Shown piece by piece: positions 10,191 to 21,263 of a stretch of DNA of 64,000 nucleotides. A model generated the notes under the pieces. It was given only the letters and a program-made list of their open reading frames with translations, made no database searches and was not told where the DNA came from. Within the stretch, counting starts at the first letter, position 1, and every line of letters begins with the position of its first letter. The position numbers and the translations under genes are program-made. The stretch is from Zasmidium citrigriseum (lineage: Eukaryota; Ascomycota; Dothideomycetes; Mycosphaerellales; Mycosphaerellaceae): positions 434,001 through 498,000 of the forward strand of contig NHNW01000006.1 in assembly GCA_002786025.1 (NCBI GenBank). The letters are read 5' to 3'.

Positions 10191-11397
10191 ATGAAGGGTA
10201 CAAGCGACAGGCTTGGCGATATGCGCAAAGTCAAATGCTGATCCGATTGCAGCTCTAATTCTCGTCGGCGGGTTTGGCACCCGTCTGCGACCCCTCACCC
10301 TCACCCTCCCTAAGCCCCTGGTGGAATTCGGCAACCGCCCCATGATCCTCCACCAGATCGAGGCTCTCGCAAATGCAGGCGTCACCGATATCGTCCTCGC
10401 CGTCAACTACCGCCCCGAGATGATGACCGCTGCGCTCAAGAAGTACGAGCAAGAGTATGGCGTGCGCATTGAATACTCGGTCGAGACCGAGCCCCTCGGC
10501 ACTGCGGGTCCATTGAAGCTCGCAGAGAAGATCCTGGGCAAGGATGACTCTCCCATGTTCGTGTTGAACTCGGATGTCATCTGCGACTACCCGTTCAAAG
10601 AGCTTGCAGAGTTCCACAAGGCACACGGCAACGAGGGTACCATTGTGGTCACCAAGGTCGAGGAGCCGTCCAAGTACGGTGTCGTTGTGCACAAGCCAGA
10701 CCACCCATCCCGCATCGATCGATTCGTCGAGAAGCCCGTCGAGTTCGTGGGCAACCGCATCAACGCCGGTCTTTACATCCTCAACCCCTCGATCCTGAAC
10801 CGCATCGAGCTCCGCCCCACTTCCATCGAACAGGAGACTTTCCCCGCCATGGTCAAGGATGGCCAGCTGCACTCATTCGACCTCGAGGGCTTCTGGATGG
10901 ACGTGGGTCAGCCCAAGGACTTCCTCAGTGGTACCTGCCTCTACCTCTCCTCCCTCACGAAGAAGGGCAGCAAACTGCTCACCCCTCTCTCCGAGCCATT
11001 CGTTAACGGCGGAAACGTCATGATTGACCCATCCGCAAAGATTGGCCAGAACTGCAAGATCGGACCCAATGTCACCATTGGCCCTAATGTTGTGGTTGGT
11101 GACGGTGTCAGACTTCAGCGCTGTGTCCTGCTCGCAGGTAGCAAGGTCAAGGAGCACGCATGGATCAAGAGCACAATCGTTGGTTGGAACAGCACAGTCG
11201 GACGGTGGGCCCGTCTGGAGAACGTCTCCGTGCTCGGTGACGATGTGACGATCGGCGACGAGATCTACTGCAACGGTGCATCAGTGCTGCCGCACAAGAG
11301 TATCAAGGCAAACGTCGACAGTGAGTTGTCTCCAACACATTTTCGTATGCGGGCAGTGGCGCTAACATTCACGACAGCCCCGGCGATCATTATGTAA
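10191..11397 (+). CDS. MPG1: Mannose-1-phosphate guanylyltransferase (GDP-mannose pyrophosphorylase)
   Basis: This cytosolic enzyme makes GDP-mannose from mannose-1-phosphate and GTP for N-/O-glycosylation, GPI anchors and cell-wall mannan. Exons are 10191-10197, 10253-11320 and 11378-11397, giving 364 residues, the family's normal length. The first exon has only 7 nt (ATGAAGG). Joining it restores the conserved start [18 protein letters not shown], which contains the pyrophosphorylase signature. [12 protein letters not shown] and [12 protein letters not shown] (nucleotide/metal site) follow, then the left-handed beta-helix of hexapeptide repeats ([14 protein letters not shown]). Splicing the last intron (57 bp) gives the conserved tail NVDTPAIIM. 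Coding codons are strongly C-ending, which fits high expression. Confidence 0.95.
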
Positions 11398-12798
11398 AGA
11401 ACTTCCCCATGGTTCATGCACGTAGGCGACACCTTTTGGGCCTCTTCAAGCGTTGCGATCTTCACTCCACATCCAGGCACAGAGCATTGGCGGGCACTAG
11501 AAAAGGCATACAAAATACACGGCAGCGGCGTTGGATGGCGTAGTCGGCGTCGAGCATTGGGAGCAGGCTGCTGCCCAACGGGAGAGGTGTGGGTGGCGGT
11601 GGCCAATTGGGCATCTCGAGCAGGTCGTGCAGCCATAGAGCATATTTAATCACCCGTCGATACTGTTGCAAGCAAGACGTCAAGTTGTTGGAGCCGCAAA
11701 TAGCTTGGCCGGTGTACCAAGGGCTACAAGCCTACATGCAGTGTGCCATACAGGAGCAGACGTTGGACAAGAGTCATGGAGAGAGGGTTTGGTTGTTTTC
11801 TACGAGAGTTGCGGTCGCAGCCGGGAAGGCGTTGCTCCATCCATCGTCGATCTGCGGGCGCTCAGAGCTAATCTACGGTCAGGGCCTGCATTGAGAATTA
11901 AGCGAGGCCTGTGATCGAAGTAATCTCTGGCGGCAGACGTCCCGATACGCGTGTTCCTGCCTGGAAGCGAGCAGCCATGTCGGAGCCAAGGTCGTGTTGC
12001 GGGTGCTGTGCAACAGAGCATCCGTGGGCGGCGAGGGTGTCGTTGGTGTGAAGAAGCACCAAGGTGGAACCGCTACAGCTCAGCGCGGCAGCGGAAACGG
12101 GGCCGTGCTTCCCGCCCAAGGCTGTCGCCCGGATTGGCTGCCCTGACGCAGAAGCTGTGGATGTCGTCCCGCCTCGCATGGCCGCGGTGGGCTGGCCTCC
12201 ACTGTCCTTGTGTCCTCCCCCATGCTCTTCATGTCATGTTGGAACTTGGCCTCTTCGTACGTTCGTTCGGCCGCAGCGCTGCACGCGGACCTCCTTGTCG
12301 TGGGGCGGCGGACGGCTGGGAAATGCGGACCGGACAGGCTACTGGAGCATCCACACTGCCGGGTGCTTTCTGCTCTCCTTGCTGCGAATCGGCCCTTTGG
12401 CTCGTCGTCGCCGCCGGGCACGCGCACTCGACGACTACGAGTTCTTCGAGTTAGACAGGCACACACGCGAGCGAACCTAATCTCGCAACGACGGGTGATG
12501 GGCAAGCGGACGGCGTGGTGGTGCTGTCATGCTCCTCCCGTCGACCCTTCCTTCGACAGACAGCACACGTTGGGCTTAGTGGGATCTGCTTCCTCTCACT
12601 TCCTAGCACCTGCATGCAATGCAAGGCGCCCGCCGCCAGCCAATATTAATGCTGCATCGCGGCCATCACGCGAGCTGAGGCACCATCCCTTCTTCTACGC
12701 CATGTGCATGAGGCCTTGACTGTCATCAGTCAGGCTTCGTCCTCTTCTCTCATCGACACTACTGACTGGTCTTGTCCATCTCGAATGTGGCGCCGGTG
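11398..12798. other. Long GC-rich region without a clear gene
   Basis: About 1.4 kb between the MPG1 stop and the small gene at 12799. Several overlapping frames of 70-170 codons exist on both strands (for example 11951-12454 + and 12080-12505 -), as expected in GC-rich DNA. None shows a domain, signal peptide or sensible splice set. It may hold the MPG1 3' end and a long leader for the next gene. Confidence 0.5.
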
Positions 12799-13166
12799 AT
12801 GGAGAAGCCGCTGTGCCTCTGCTTTCCCTGCATCCTCTATTACCTGGACGGCTATATCTATCCGCGTCTCGAAAACCAGTACTACCCGATTCTCGAGCAA
12901 AAGGGCTTTACCGAGACCGAACAGAAGGCCATCGCTGAAGAATGGTACTGGGTGGCCGTCGAGCGAGAGACTGCTGTCAAAGACTACCTGAACGGATATG
13001 TGACGTTTACTGATGGTATGATGATGATTATGAAGCTCTATATGAACTCGTTCTAACATTCGCTCGTGTTATAGGATGTCACTGGCGACCTCCCCCAAGG
13101 GCACCTCGATCCAACTCGACACCATCCACACCGGCAGCCTCGTCTTCCTCAGGCTCAGCATCCTGA
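12799..13166 (+). CDS. Small spliced hypothetical protein, 102 residues
   Basis: Exons are 12799-13015 and 13075-13166. The 59-bp intron starts GTATGA, ends TTATAG and has a CTAAC branch site in TTCTAACATT. The join in phase 1 gives MEKPLCLCFPCILYYLDGY..., a Tyr/Glu-rich helical middle (ETEQKAIAEEWYWVAVERE) and a Ser/Pro-rich end. The N-terminal CLCFPC cluster could bind metal or be lipidated; this is a guess. I do not recognise the family. Reading through the intron adds only MMMIMKLYMNSF before a stop. The start is uncertain because the frame is open slightly upstream without an ATG, so an upstream exon is possible. Confidence 0.5.
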
Positions 13167-15011
13167 ACAGACAACATGACCTTTCGAGGAGGATTCGACA
13201 CTACGACAATGGATGAAGCAACAACGGCCATCGATGGAATTGGACGAAGCTACGATTACTGAACGGCCTACGAATTCGACAACTGGCTCTGCTCCACATC
13301 ATCCTGTCACTATTGGAAGAAAACCCGAGAGTATCGACGTCGATGCCCGACTTTGACGTCGTTCTATCACGATGGACCCGATGTTGCCCGGGACACTCCT
13401 CTCACCTCAACAACTTAAATCAGTCTCTACTGATATCGGACTCGGTAACACAGCATGGCTGGCGTCTTCCTTCGACCCATGCACGACCAAACTGCCCACG
13501 TCGCAACCCTACCCCAACTTGACGGATTCTGAAAACGAGCTGCACGACCCATTTTCGATCATGCAGTGCCAACACAGCTGCCAACGCGCTGGACCAGGTT
13601 ACCAATCCGAACTAATCCATTGCAAAAGTGGAAGCTCTGCAACCATGCGGCGGAAGCCAAGCCTTTTGCAGGCACATCTTGTGGATTCGAAGTGGAGTGC
13701 ACGTCACACCGCTCACAGCCAGCACAAAAGGCAAAAAACGCAGCGCTTGCCCTGCCCGAGCAGCAGCAGTACGGTATAGAAACACCTGGCCAATGACCGA
13801 CATCTCGCTCTCTGTGCGAGCATCTCCGAAACACAAATCACCCAGGTACACGGTCCAATCTGCAGGAGACGTATGCGAAGGAATGCAAGTATTGCTTACA
13901 TGTACCAAGAAGACTGTATTTTTATGTGAGGGGTTTTCCATCGCAGAGACGCGAGTTTGTTCACAGGTTGCACCAAAGGCGGGACGGCAAGCGCGGAAGG
14001 ATTCACAGTTCGCACGACGGATTGGCGCTGGGGCGTGGGTTCGTCGGTCAGCCTGCATGAGAGGCGCGGGAGGGAGGTGTGGCCAGCGAATCGTTGATGG
14101 TATGACTCCCAGGCCACCTCGCACCATCACACTGCGTTGCGCCATCAGCTGCTGTGAGGAGCCGTCGTGGCCGTCGTGCTTTTCGGTACGGAGACATGTA
14201 TGTTAGCGAGACGCTCGTCAGCGGGTAACTTTCGCCTCTTGCAAAACTCTTTGCTCCATCTCACGTTTGCGAGTCATGGGCGTGGGTGAACCGAATTGAG
14301 GACTTGCTCCGAATTGCTGCTGGAGATGGTGGTGTGTTTCGTTTGATGACGACAAGTAGGGCAGGCTGACGTTGCAGCAGAACGCGAGGCTACCGCGGTT
14401 GTTGAGATATCTATTTGACTTTGTGCGTGCAGGTGCATGGAACTGGGCTGATGAAAGCTGGTTCGTTCGAGAGGGATGCCTGGTCATCAATTCGAGGGCC
14501 CTACTTTTCTTGTGGCCGCGATCATCGCGCACTCGTGGACGGAGGCGGAGTCTACTCCGGAGGAAGACTTCACGTTGTCGTGGGATGGTTGTGGTTCGAT
14601 GGAAGGGTTTGTGCGAGATACGAGGCTGAAGCAAACAGCGACATGCCTGTTACGTACCTTACTCGCCTTTGCTATCTTGCTCAAGGTCCGCTGCGACCCG
14701 TCCTACTTCAGTTGATAGGGCTTACTCTATTATCGGATGCTGTTGCATAGACCGATCTACTGCCCTGTACAGCAAGACCTTCTGACAGGTGATCAGGTCC
14801 TTGAAGGCAAACCTCGTACATTGCTTGCTTCCCCGTCAGGTCCTAAGGCATGAATCGTTCTGCTTCGTACCTGCAACATGAATGCTTCTTTATTGACTAT
14901 GTCATTCGATCATACAGACCAGGCTCATTGCTAACAAGTCGCAGTATTCCATGTACATCGAGTCACCCTCTCTTAGTCGCCGAGACCATCAAGCTCAACA
15001 ACCTCCATCTT
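13167..15011. other. Gene-poor region with ambiguous frames
   Basis: About 1.8 kb. Frames of 135-192 codons overlap on both strands (13628-14206 + against 13612-14145 -), which argues against either being real. A minus frame at 14218-14634 ends in a Gln/His-rich, codon-like stretch (HHHLQQQFGASPQFGSPTP) that could be a last exon, but no upstream exon could be joined convincingly. Confidence 0.45.
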
Positions 15012-15739
15012 TTAGTGACTCTGGTACGAATACCCCGGCTTCAACACCGCATCATACGCCATATTATCAAACAACGTCCCCAGCAACGTCTGTCCAACAA
15101 GCCCCTCCGTCTTGAACGCCACCGTATCAACAGCCCCAAACCCACGACCCAACTGCACGAACTGCATGTTCGTCTGCAGACCACTGGCCTTGAAGTTCGC
15201 ACTCTGAGTAGCGACCTGTCGACCATTGAGGTAGCCCGTCATATCGATGGTGCACGAAACGGGAGCAGAAGATGCGGTTTCTTCGGTGCTAAGCAGGCAG
15301 CCGAAGTAGAAAGATTCGAAGTTGAAGTAGTCGGTGATGGAGTCGGTGTACTTGGAGGTGATGTTCTGAGGGCCTTGGCCTTCGGCCACGAGGTCGTAGG
15401 CGAGGACGTTGGGTTTGGAGACGGCTGGGACGCCGGCGGCGACTGTGTTGTCGGACTGGCAGTAGGTGTTAGTATTGATGAATCAAGGTGTGGTTGCACT
15501 TGATCTTGGCTTACGATGACGCCCATGTTGCTGTAGTAGAGGCTGTCGTATGGGCCTAGGGGTGTGATGCCACGGACTGGAGCACCGGGGAGGACACCGG
15601 CGTTGGCATCGTCGAATTTGGCGACGTAGGAGATCACGGTACGGCCGCGAGGGTTCTTCCAGATCTTGCTGGGGGCATCTGGGGTTGCAGTGGTCAAGGC
15701 CGCGAGGGCGGCGATGGTAGAGAGGAAAGCCGTCTTCAT
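15012..15739 (-). CDS. Secreted hypothetical protein, two exons
   Basis: Exons are 15515-15739 and 15012-15455; the 59-bp intron (GTAAGC...TGCCAG) joins in phase 0 and gives 222 residues. The N-terminus MKTAFLSTIAALAALTTATP is a clear signal peptide. The mature part has only two or three Cys (GCLLS, VSCTIDM) and several beta-prone blocks (VISYVAKFDD, FNFESFYFGCLL, MQFVQLGRGFGAVDTVAF). One N-glycosylation sequon (NIT) is visible. The pattern fits a small secreted beta-sandwich protein, but I cannot name the family. Its 3' end faces the gene-poor region. Confidence 0.8.
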
Positions 15740-16717
15740 CTTGAGTGAAGGTAGTCAGAGATTGTTGCTGGCTGTTGAAGGGTCGTTGATTCAAAGCAAG
15801 ATCATAAGAGACATTGGCAGAGACATTTATACCGAAGCTCAATAACGCGGGTTTGCTTTTTGCACTCCCCAAAATCCACGGATGGGGAATTCCTCATCGA
15901 CGCCGTCCTATCGGAACGCAACCTCACATCATTGCACATATTCCATCTACTATTCCGGGCATTGGACCTACCTCTTTCGAGTCCTGCAAGCCAAATAAAC
16001 CGCCTCTTACCCTCGTGGCTCTCAACGAGCTCCAGCATTGGTTGAGGCGTGCATGATATTGCCCACAATAAGGAATCCGTCACTCAGATCATTGCCCAAG
16101 GCGGTCGACGCAGAGAATAATTACTTCGGATGGGAACGATTGACTTTGGAGATTTCCGATCTCTGTTGCACGGAGTGTGCTCCAGACTTTCGAATGGATG
16201 GTAGCGTGGCTTGTGGTGATTGGTCTCTTGCTCTGCCTTGTTTTGTGTTAGCTTTGTGGAGCTGCAGGTCGTATGGGTATTGACGACGACATCTCTTCGA
16301 CGAAAGTCGATTTCAGAGTGCGAAAGTGCCATCGATTATTGCCATGACCTTGTTGAGATCGCTGGAGATTGAACAGAGCGTTCAGGCGACATTCGACTAC
16401 GACGGTGGTCAGTCTTCCAGCTGCTTCAACGCCAGTGCTGCCTCTTCTCCAACAGAATTTTGTGTTCCATGCCACTCAAAGAGTTTTCAGCGTGCCGAAA
16501 AGCAGTCGAGAGAGCGAGATGCGTGTGTCCAAAAGATCCAGAAAGCGAGATAATTTTGTTCACGGATGTCGACGTCGGCTCAAGTCTCCAGAGCCGTTCT
16601 TTCACGGTGGTGTGATCTTTCTTTTTCGCAGATGTGATGATCCTCTGAATGCTCGTTCTAAATCCACGACTGAGTGGAGAGTCTGTCTTTCCAACGCGTT
16701 GGTGTTCTGATGAGAGC
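15740..16717. other. Intergenic region, secreted protein / kinase locus
   Basis: About 1 kb separates the start of the secreted-protein gene from the 3' end of the kinase locus. It should hold the promoter of the former (15740-15850 looks like a leader) and the 3' UTR of the latter. No gene is supported. Confidence 0.5.
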
Positions 16718-18287
16718 CTACGCTTTGCTCTCCACGTCGTCGTCGAGGCAATCACCGTACATAGATAGCCAGGGATGCTTGAGCAACTCTTTAGCCGTCT
16801 TGCGATGCTGCGGCATCCACTGCAGCATCTGAGTTGCGAAGTCCAGAAACATAGCCTTCTCGTCGCCATCGATCGCATGCACTGTCTCAGACAAGCTCAG
16901 GTTGGCGGGGATTTTGTCTTCATACTGGAATCGGCCTGATCGGATGTTAGCATGTTCGTACGCTGCGCATACTCATCCTTCTAAGCACCTTTGTCGTCGA
17001 AGAACGGTCCTCCCCAGACATCGGCAGGGAGCGAGCCGTTCGTGGTGGGAGGGTCGTAAGGGACATTCCTCCAAATCCTCTCGCAGTCCAGGAACTCGCG
17101 GGGCGGATGACCGAGAAGCGCGATCATCTTTGCGACATGTGCTGCTGCATCTTAATTTCCGTCTGTATCGAACAAACCTGACGAGAACAGAGATTGTCCC
17201 TCCATCATGTCCCATAGCTGCGCCGGCCTTAGCATCTGCTCTGAATCTCGTAATGAATTCTGCTTACCAAGAGTCCTAGGTTCCAGATATCCATGCTATA
17301 GGACCAGGGCATGCCCATCAGCACCTCTGGCGCTCGATAGCTTGGACATTGCATTAGGTGTCGCATGGAATGTTCGTAGGAACCTGGCTGAGCCCGGTCG
17401 TAATCCGCAAGTTTCAGGGGAACACCGTATGATCTGAGATGTCCGAAGTCGGTGTTCGCGTGGTAGATGAATCGGTCTCCTATCCGCTTCCGTGGAATCG
17501 TGTTCCTGTCCAAGTCCTGGACGAACTCGTCCACGATTGACGGGTCTTCCGTTGTAATCAGGATATTATCCATCTTCAGATCTGCAAGTTGTCAATCTAT
17601 CTCAAACATTGGCCCGCCTCGACTTACCTCCATGGATCCACTTGCACTCGGTGTGCAGAAACTTCAAGGCCTTCAACATTAATAATGCGTAGACTTTCGT
17701 CACGTTGACAGGGAGTTTCCGAGCGGGCCATCGCGATTGAAACTGGGCCAAAGATTCTCGCATTACCTCGTGTATGAGACAGCGGTGTATGGTTCCATCT
17801 TGTCTGCGGACTTCGAAGCGGTCAAGAACCGGCCGGAGCAGCGAACGACCAGGGCGATCAGCATTCTCTTCGATCGACAGACTGACCTCGACTTCCCGCA
17901 TCATCGCACGCAGGGCCATGGGGTCGGAGGTGCTGACCTTGAGCGCGACATAGTTGTGGCGCTCCCAGAATCGGCTGAAAGGCGGTCAGCACTTGAGATG
18001 ACAATACCACAGAGAATAGCTTACCTCTTGATGTCCTTTGCGAGCCAGACAGTAGAGCATCTGCCATATCCAAGCTTCGAGATGACTTTGTAGCGTCTGT
18101 TGAACAGGTCGCCGGGATGGACAGGAAAGAACTCGTTTGGGTCATATCCTGGAAGCCTCTTCTCGTCCACGCGGCAATCTTCTGGAAGGTGTATGGGTGC
18201 CTCGAGCTTCTTCGCCTTGTTTAATAGCCTGGATATCCGGAGCCTCGACTTTCCGACCACCAAAGCCCGGCACACAGTGCCCAACAT
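16718..18287 (-). pseudogene. SRPK-type Ser/Thr protein kinase interrupted by one in-frame stop
   Basis: Five exons join without frame loss: 18025-18287, 17628-17974, 17268-17581, 16989-17217 and 16718-16935 (introns 46-53 bp), 456 codons before the final stop. The fold is that of fungal SR-protein-kinase-like enzymes: N-terminal FFPVHPGDLFNRRY, Gly loop KLGYGRCSTVW, VALKV lysine, catalytic loop WIHGDLKMDNIL, CPSYRAPEVL (APE), and a C-lobe ending LKHPWLSMYGD. Exon 4 has TAA at 17154-17152, between GLFDTDGN and DAAAHVAKMIALLGHPP. All residues around it fit the family, so it looks like a Tyr-to-stop change. The DFG motif is also altered (LADYDRAQ). A 33-nt GT...AG segment (17145-17177) would remove the stop in frame but is shorter than usual fungal introns. 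The start could also be 18326. Confidence 0.75.
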
Positions 18288-19439
18288 GTTGTCTCGTGTC
18301 GCAAGTGAGTGATGCGGCAGTAGCAAGAATGAAGTGTGCTTGCGACCGCGCGTGCAGTAGTACGCCCACGCGCCGGCAAGTGAATGGTGAAACCTACAGC
18401 TCGTTGGGATAGATTAGATTTGGAAAGTCACTTGGCAGTTTGCAGGTGCGCATTGCCGGTGAAACCAGGTCATGCGAGTCGAGGAAGGTGCATCCAAGGG
18501 CAATCCATCACTATGCGCAGTGCGGGACTCGAACGAGCGCCGGATGCCTCGAAATGCGACAGCAGGCCCATAATCTCCCGCGGCAACGAGAAACCTCAAA
18601 AGGCGCTAAGGGAAGTCCGCAGGTCGGCAGAGAATGAGTTATATATGTGCAAAAGATTGTGCAGCCACTCAGGTAAAGGTGTATCCAGGAGCATTGAGAG
18701 GTGTGGTCTAGTGGTAAGAACCGCGAAGCCCATTCGGTAGATGTTCTTGTAGTTCCCGTTGACCTGCGAATTTCCTGCCGACGACGACGAACGATGCGAC
18801 CGAACGAAACGATGCGAACGATTCCGACCGAGCGATTCGAACCCGGACCTGGACCTGGACCTGGATCAAAAAACTGATTAAATTCGAGTTTCTCAAAGCT
18901 CCCGCAAGGTGAGCTTGAGTTTTTGCTCTCGCTGCCTCTTTTTGTATTTCTTTTGGACTTGACGATTCCGATCGAACGATTTGGATCCAAATCTGTACCT
19001 GGATCACAAGTATTTCGATTCAGATAGACTTTCTTAAACCTGGAAGGTGAGCTGAGTTTTTGCTGTTTTGGTTGTCTTTTGGGATCTCTTTCTGGACTTG
19101 GGCTATCAGACGCACGCTCCAAGTGTGAAGTACACAGTCTTTCATGCCTGAGCTCAGCGGCAATGCCTGTGCTGAAGCAAAAGTTTGTATTTTGATAAAG
19201 ATGTGAAAGCTGAGACGGGGTGAAGTCGACATGTCTTGGCGGTCACAGGTCAAACGTGGCCTTAGCAAGATCCCCGTCATTTGGGACCCTGCATCAGGTA
19301 CCGAATCTCCAGCTCCGACATTACCGACCTCTCACCACATTTCCAGAGCTTTGGACTCGATGGAGGAGCTCTTCATTCACCTCCGCCCGCACAGATAACA
19401 CGTTGCATGGCACGCTCCTCCATCCTACCAAAGCCCACC
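18288..19439. other. Intergenic region with a diverged tandem duplication
   Basis: This holds the upstream region of the kinase locus, a 144-bp tandem duplication (listed separately) and the ALG5 promoter. A minus frame at 18511-19122 (203 codons) spans the repeat but shows no known domain. Confidence 0.5.
18818..19102. repeat. Diverged tandem duplication, unit 144 bp, two copies
   Basis: Copy 1 (18818-18961) and copy 2 (18962-about 19102) share the same order of blocks. Each opens with ACGATTCCGA, continues ACCTGGATCA, then AAGGTGAGCT, GAGTTTTTGCT, and ends GGACTTG. Differences are spread along the unit, with some C/T and G/A changes. Copy 1 also contains three tandem ACCTGG hexamers near 18847. 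The period is a multiple of three. Confidence 0.75.
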
Positions 19440-20854
19440 ATGGACTCCGCCGACTCAATCCCCGAGCAGGTGTGGGAGGGCATCGATCAGGTCGCGAGCA
19501 CGCCGTGGCTATTTTGGTTAGTACTGGCGGTTGCTGGAAGTATTGGTACAATAGCTCTGGTATTTCACTCTCAGATACTTTAACGGAAATGAAGTCCACT
19601 GCGGCGTGCGTAGAATACAAGCTGACAGACCGCGTGATAGCTTTATGTCCTCCTCTACCTCTTCGCTCCCACACCGCGACCGCCAAAAGCTTCAGAAAAG
19701 CAGTACATCACCGTAACGAGTGAAGGGCGAATATCGAGCCCCCAACCTTTGCCATGTTGGTACGACAACAACGTTGCGCTCAAGGAGATGGCGCGGAAGA
19801 AGATAATACCTCAGGAGGAATCGTTCCAAATCACTGATGCGGAGGTGTTCATGACACTGGTTGTGCCGGCATACAACGAAGAGAAGCGACTGAATGGAAT
19901 GTTGGAGGAGGCGGTGGAGTATCTGGAAGAGCAATACGGACACCACGGTACGCCAAGCAAGAGCAGCAGTAATGGGTCACTACAGGCGAGTGGGAGGCAG
20001 GGAGATCCGCACAGAGGGTGGGAGATCATTCTTGTGAGCGATGGATCGACGGACAAGACTGTTGCGGTTGCTCTGAACTTTGCGAGGACACATCAGTTGA
20101 ACAAGCCGCCGCCAACGTACAAAGGGCCATGGGGAGCGAACACGCGGCCGACGAACATTTTGCCAGGCACGATACGGGTCGTACAGTTGGAGGAGAATAG
20201 AGGCAAAGGAGGAGCGGTGACCCATGGGTGAGTGTGGATGATTGAAGATATGTGAGGGATGTGGACAGCTAATTCGTGCAGGATGCGGCACGCCAGAGGC
20301 ACATATGTCGTCTTTGCAGACGCAGATGGTGCTAGCAAGTTCAGTGACCTTGGAAAACTCGTCGTGGCATGCGAAAAGGCGAAGGATAGCCAAGGGAGAG
20401 CTGTCGGTGTAGGCTCAAGAGCACACATGGTCGGCACAGAGGCAGTCGTGAAGGTATGTCGAATCGCCCACGCTGTTGAATTGAGTATCCATACTAATCA
20501 TGAGCACAGCGATCTGCACTCCGCAATCTACTCATGCGTTGCTTTCATATGGGTATCTGGCTCCTGACCACACCCAGAGTCGCCAAAATCCGAGACACCC
20601 AGTGCGGCTTCAAGCTATTCTCCCGACCCTCGTTACCATACATTGTGCCATACATGCACTCCGAAGGCTGGATCTTCGATGTTGAGCAGCTCATGCTTGC
20701 CGAGAGCGCGGATATACCAATGGTGGAGGTGCCGATTGGCTGGAAGGAGGTCGTCGGGAGCAAGCTGAACGTGATCAAAGATAGCATTGGAATGGCCGTT
20801 GGGCTTGCGTTGCTGCGAGTGGCATGGGGGATTGGTATATATCGAAGAGATTGA
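19440..20854 (+). CDS. ALG5: Dolichyl-phosphate beta-glucosyltransferase ALG5
   Basis: This ER-membrane enzyme transfers glucose from UDP-glucose to dolichyl phosphate, making the donor for the last steps of lipid-linked oligosaccharide synthesis. Exons are 19440-19559, 19641-20227, 20282-20453 and 20510-20854, giving 407 residues. The N-terminal membrane anchor spans the first splice join (LFWLVLAVAGSIGTIAL then LYVLLYLFAP). The GT2 domain follows: MTLVVPAYNEEKRL, IILVSDGSTDKT, RGKGGAVTHGM, VVFADADGA (metal-binding DxD) and IRDTQCGFKLFSR. The insert GTPSKSSSNGSLQ before RGWEIILVSDG is longer than in yeast. I chose ATG 19440 (ACCATGG); an in-frame ATG at 19407 would add 11 residues. Confidence 0.94.
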
Positions 20855-21263
20855 ATATATGTTGATTGCCCTCGCAGGTCGCCTCCATGAGACTCTCAGC
20901 GGTTGAGCCAATGGCGCCAAAAACTTCGCTGTCTCCTCATCTGGAGCCGTGCCGAACCCGAGCAAGCCTCTCATAGGAAGCGTCAGGCTCTCCTGTGCAG
21001 CATGTCCGCGTTCTTTCTGTTCCATTCGAAAACAATCCGATGGCGTAGGTTGGCGATGTCCTTGAATTGAGAAGGAACTCCACGTGGTTAGGCGAAGAGT
21101 GAAGTTGATGAGGAAGGAGCAATGTCCAGCCCTTCACTAAACCTCACCTCACCTCTAATAACTCGAAATTCCGACTTTCGACTCTCACCATTACTCTCCT
21201 CCTCTCACAACATACATCGACACACGCATAGAAAAGACATCGCGACACTGGCGGCCGCTCGCC
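20855..21263. other. Intergenic region, ALG5 / BTB gene
   Basis: This 409-bp spacer should contain the ALG5 3' end and the promoter of the BTB gene. A pyrimidine- and CA-rich stretch lies just before the BTB start. No gene is seen. Confidence 0.5.

Noticed and set aside
11951..12505. Plus and minus frames of 140-167 codons
   Set aside because: They are mutually overlapping in GC-rich sequence and show no family features.
13612..14206. Overlapping frames of 177 and 192 codons on opposite strands
   Set aside because: GC-rich DNA opens both strands; neither has a domain, good start context or splice set.
14218..14634. Minus frame of 138 codons with Gln/His-rich end
   Set aside because: It may be a last exon, but no upstream exon with proper splice signals joins it, and alternative acceptors give another frame.
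18510..18600. Possible minus-strand tRNA with GTTCGAGTCCC
   Set aside because: The T-arm bases do not pair and no acceptor stem or D-arm could be built.
18700..18775. tRNA-like sequence (TGGTCTAGTGGT resembles an A box)
   Set aside because: No matching B box (GGTTCGANNCC) at the right distance and no acceptor stem. A B-box-like GGGTTCGAATC on the minus strand near 18840 also lacks an A box.
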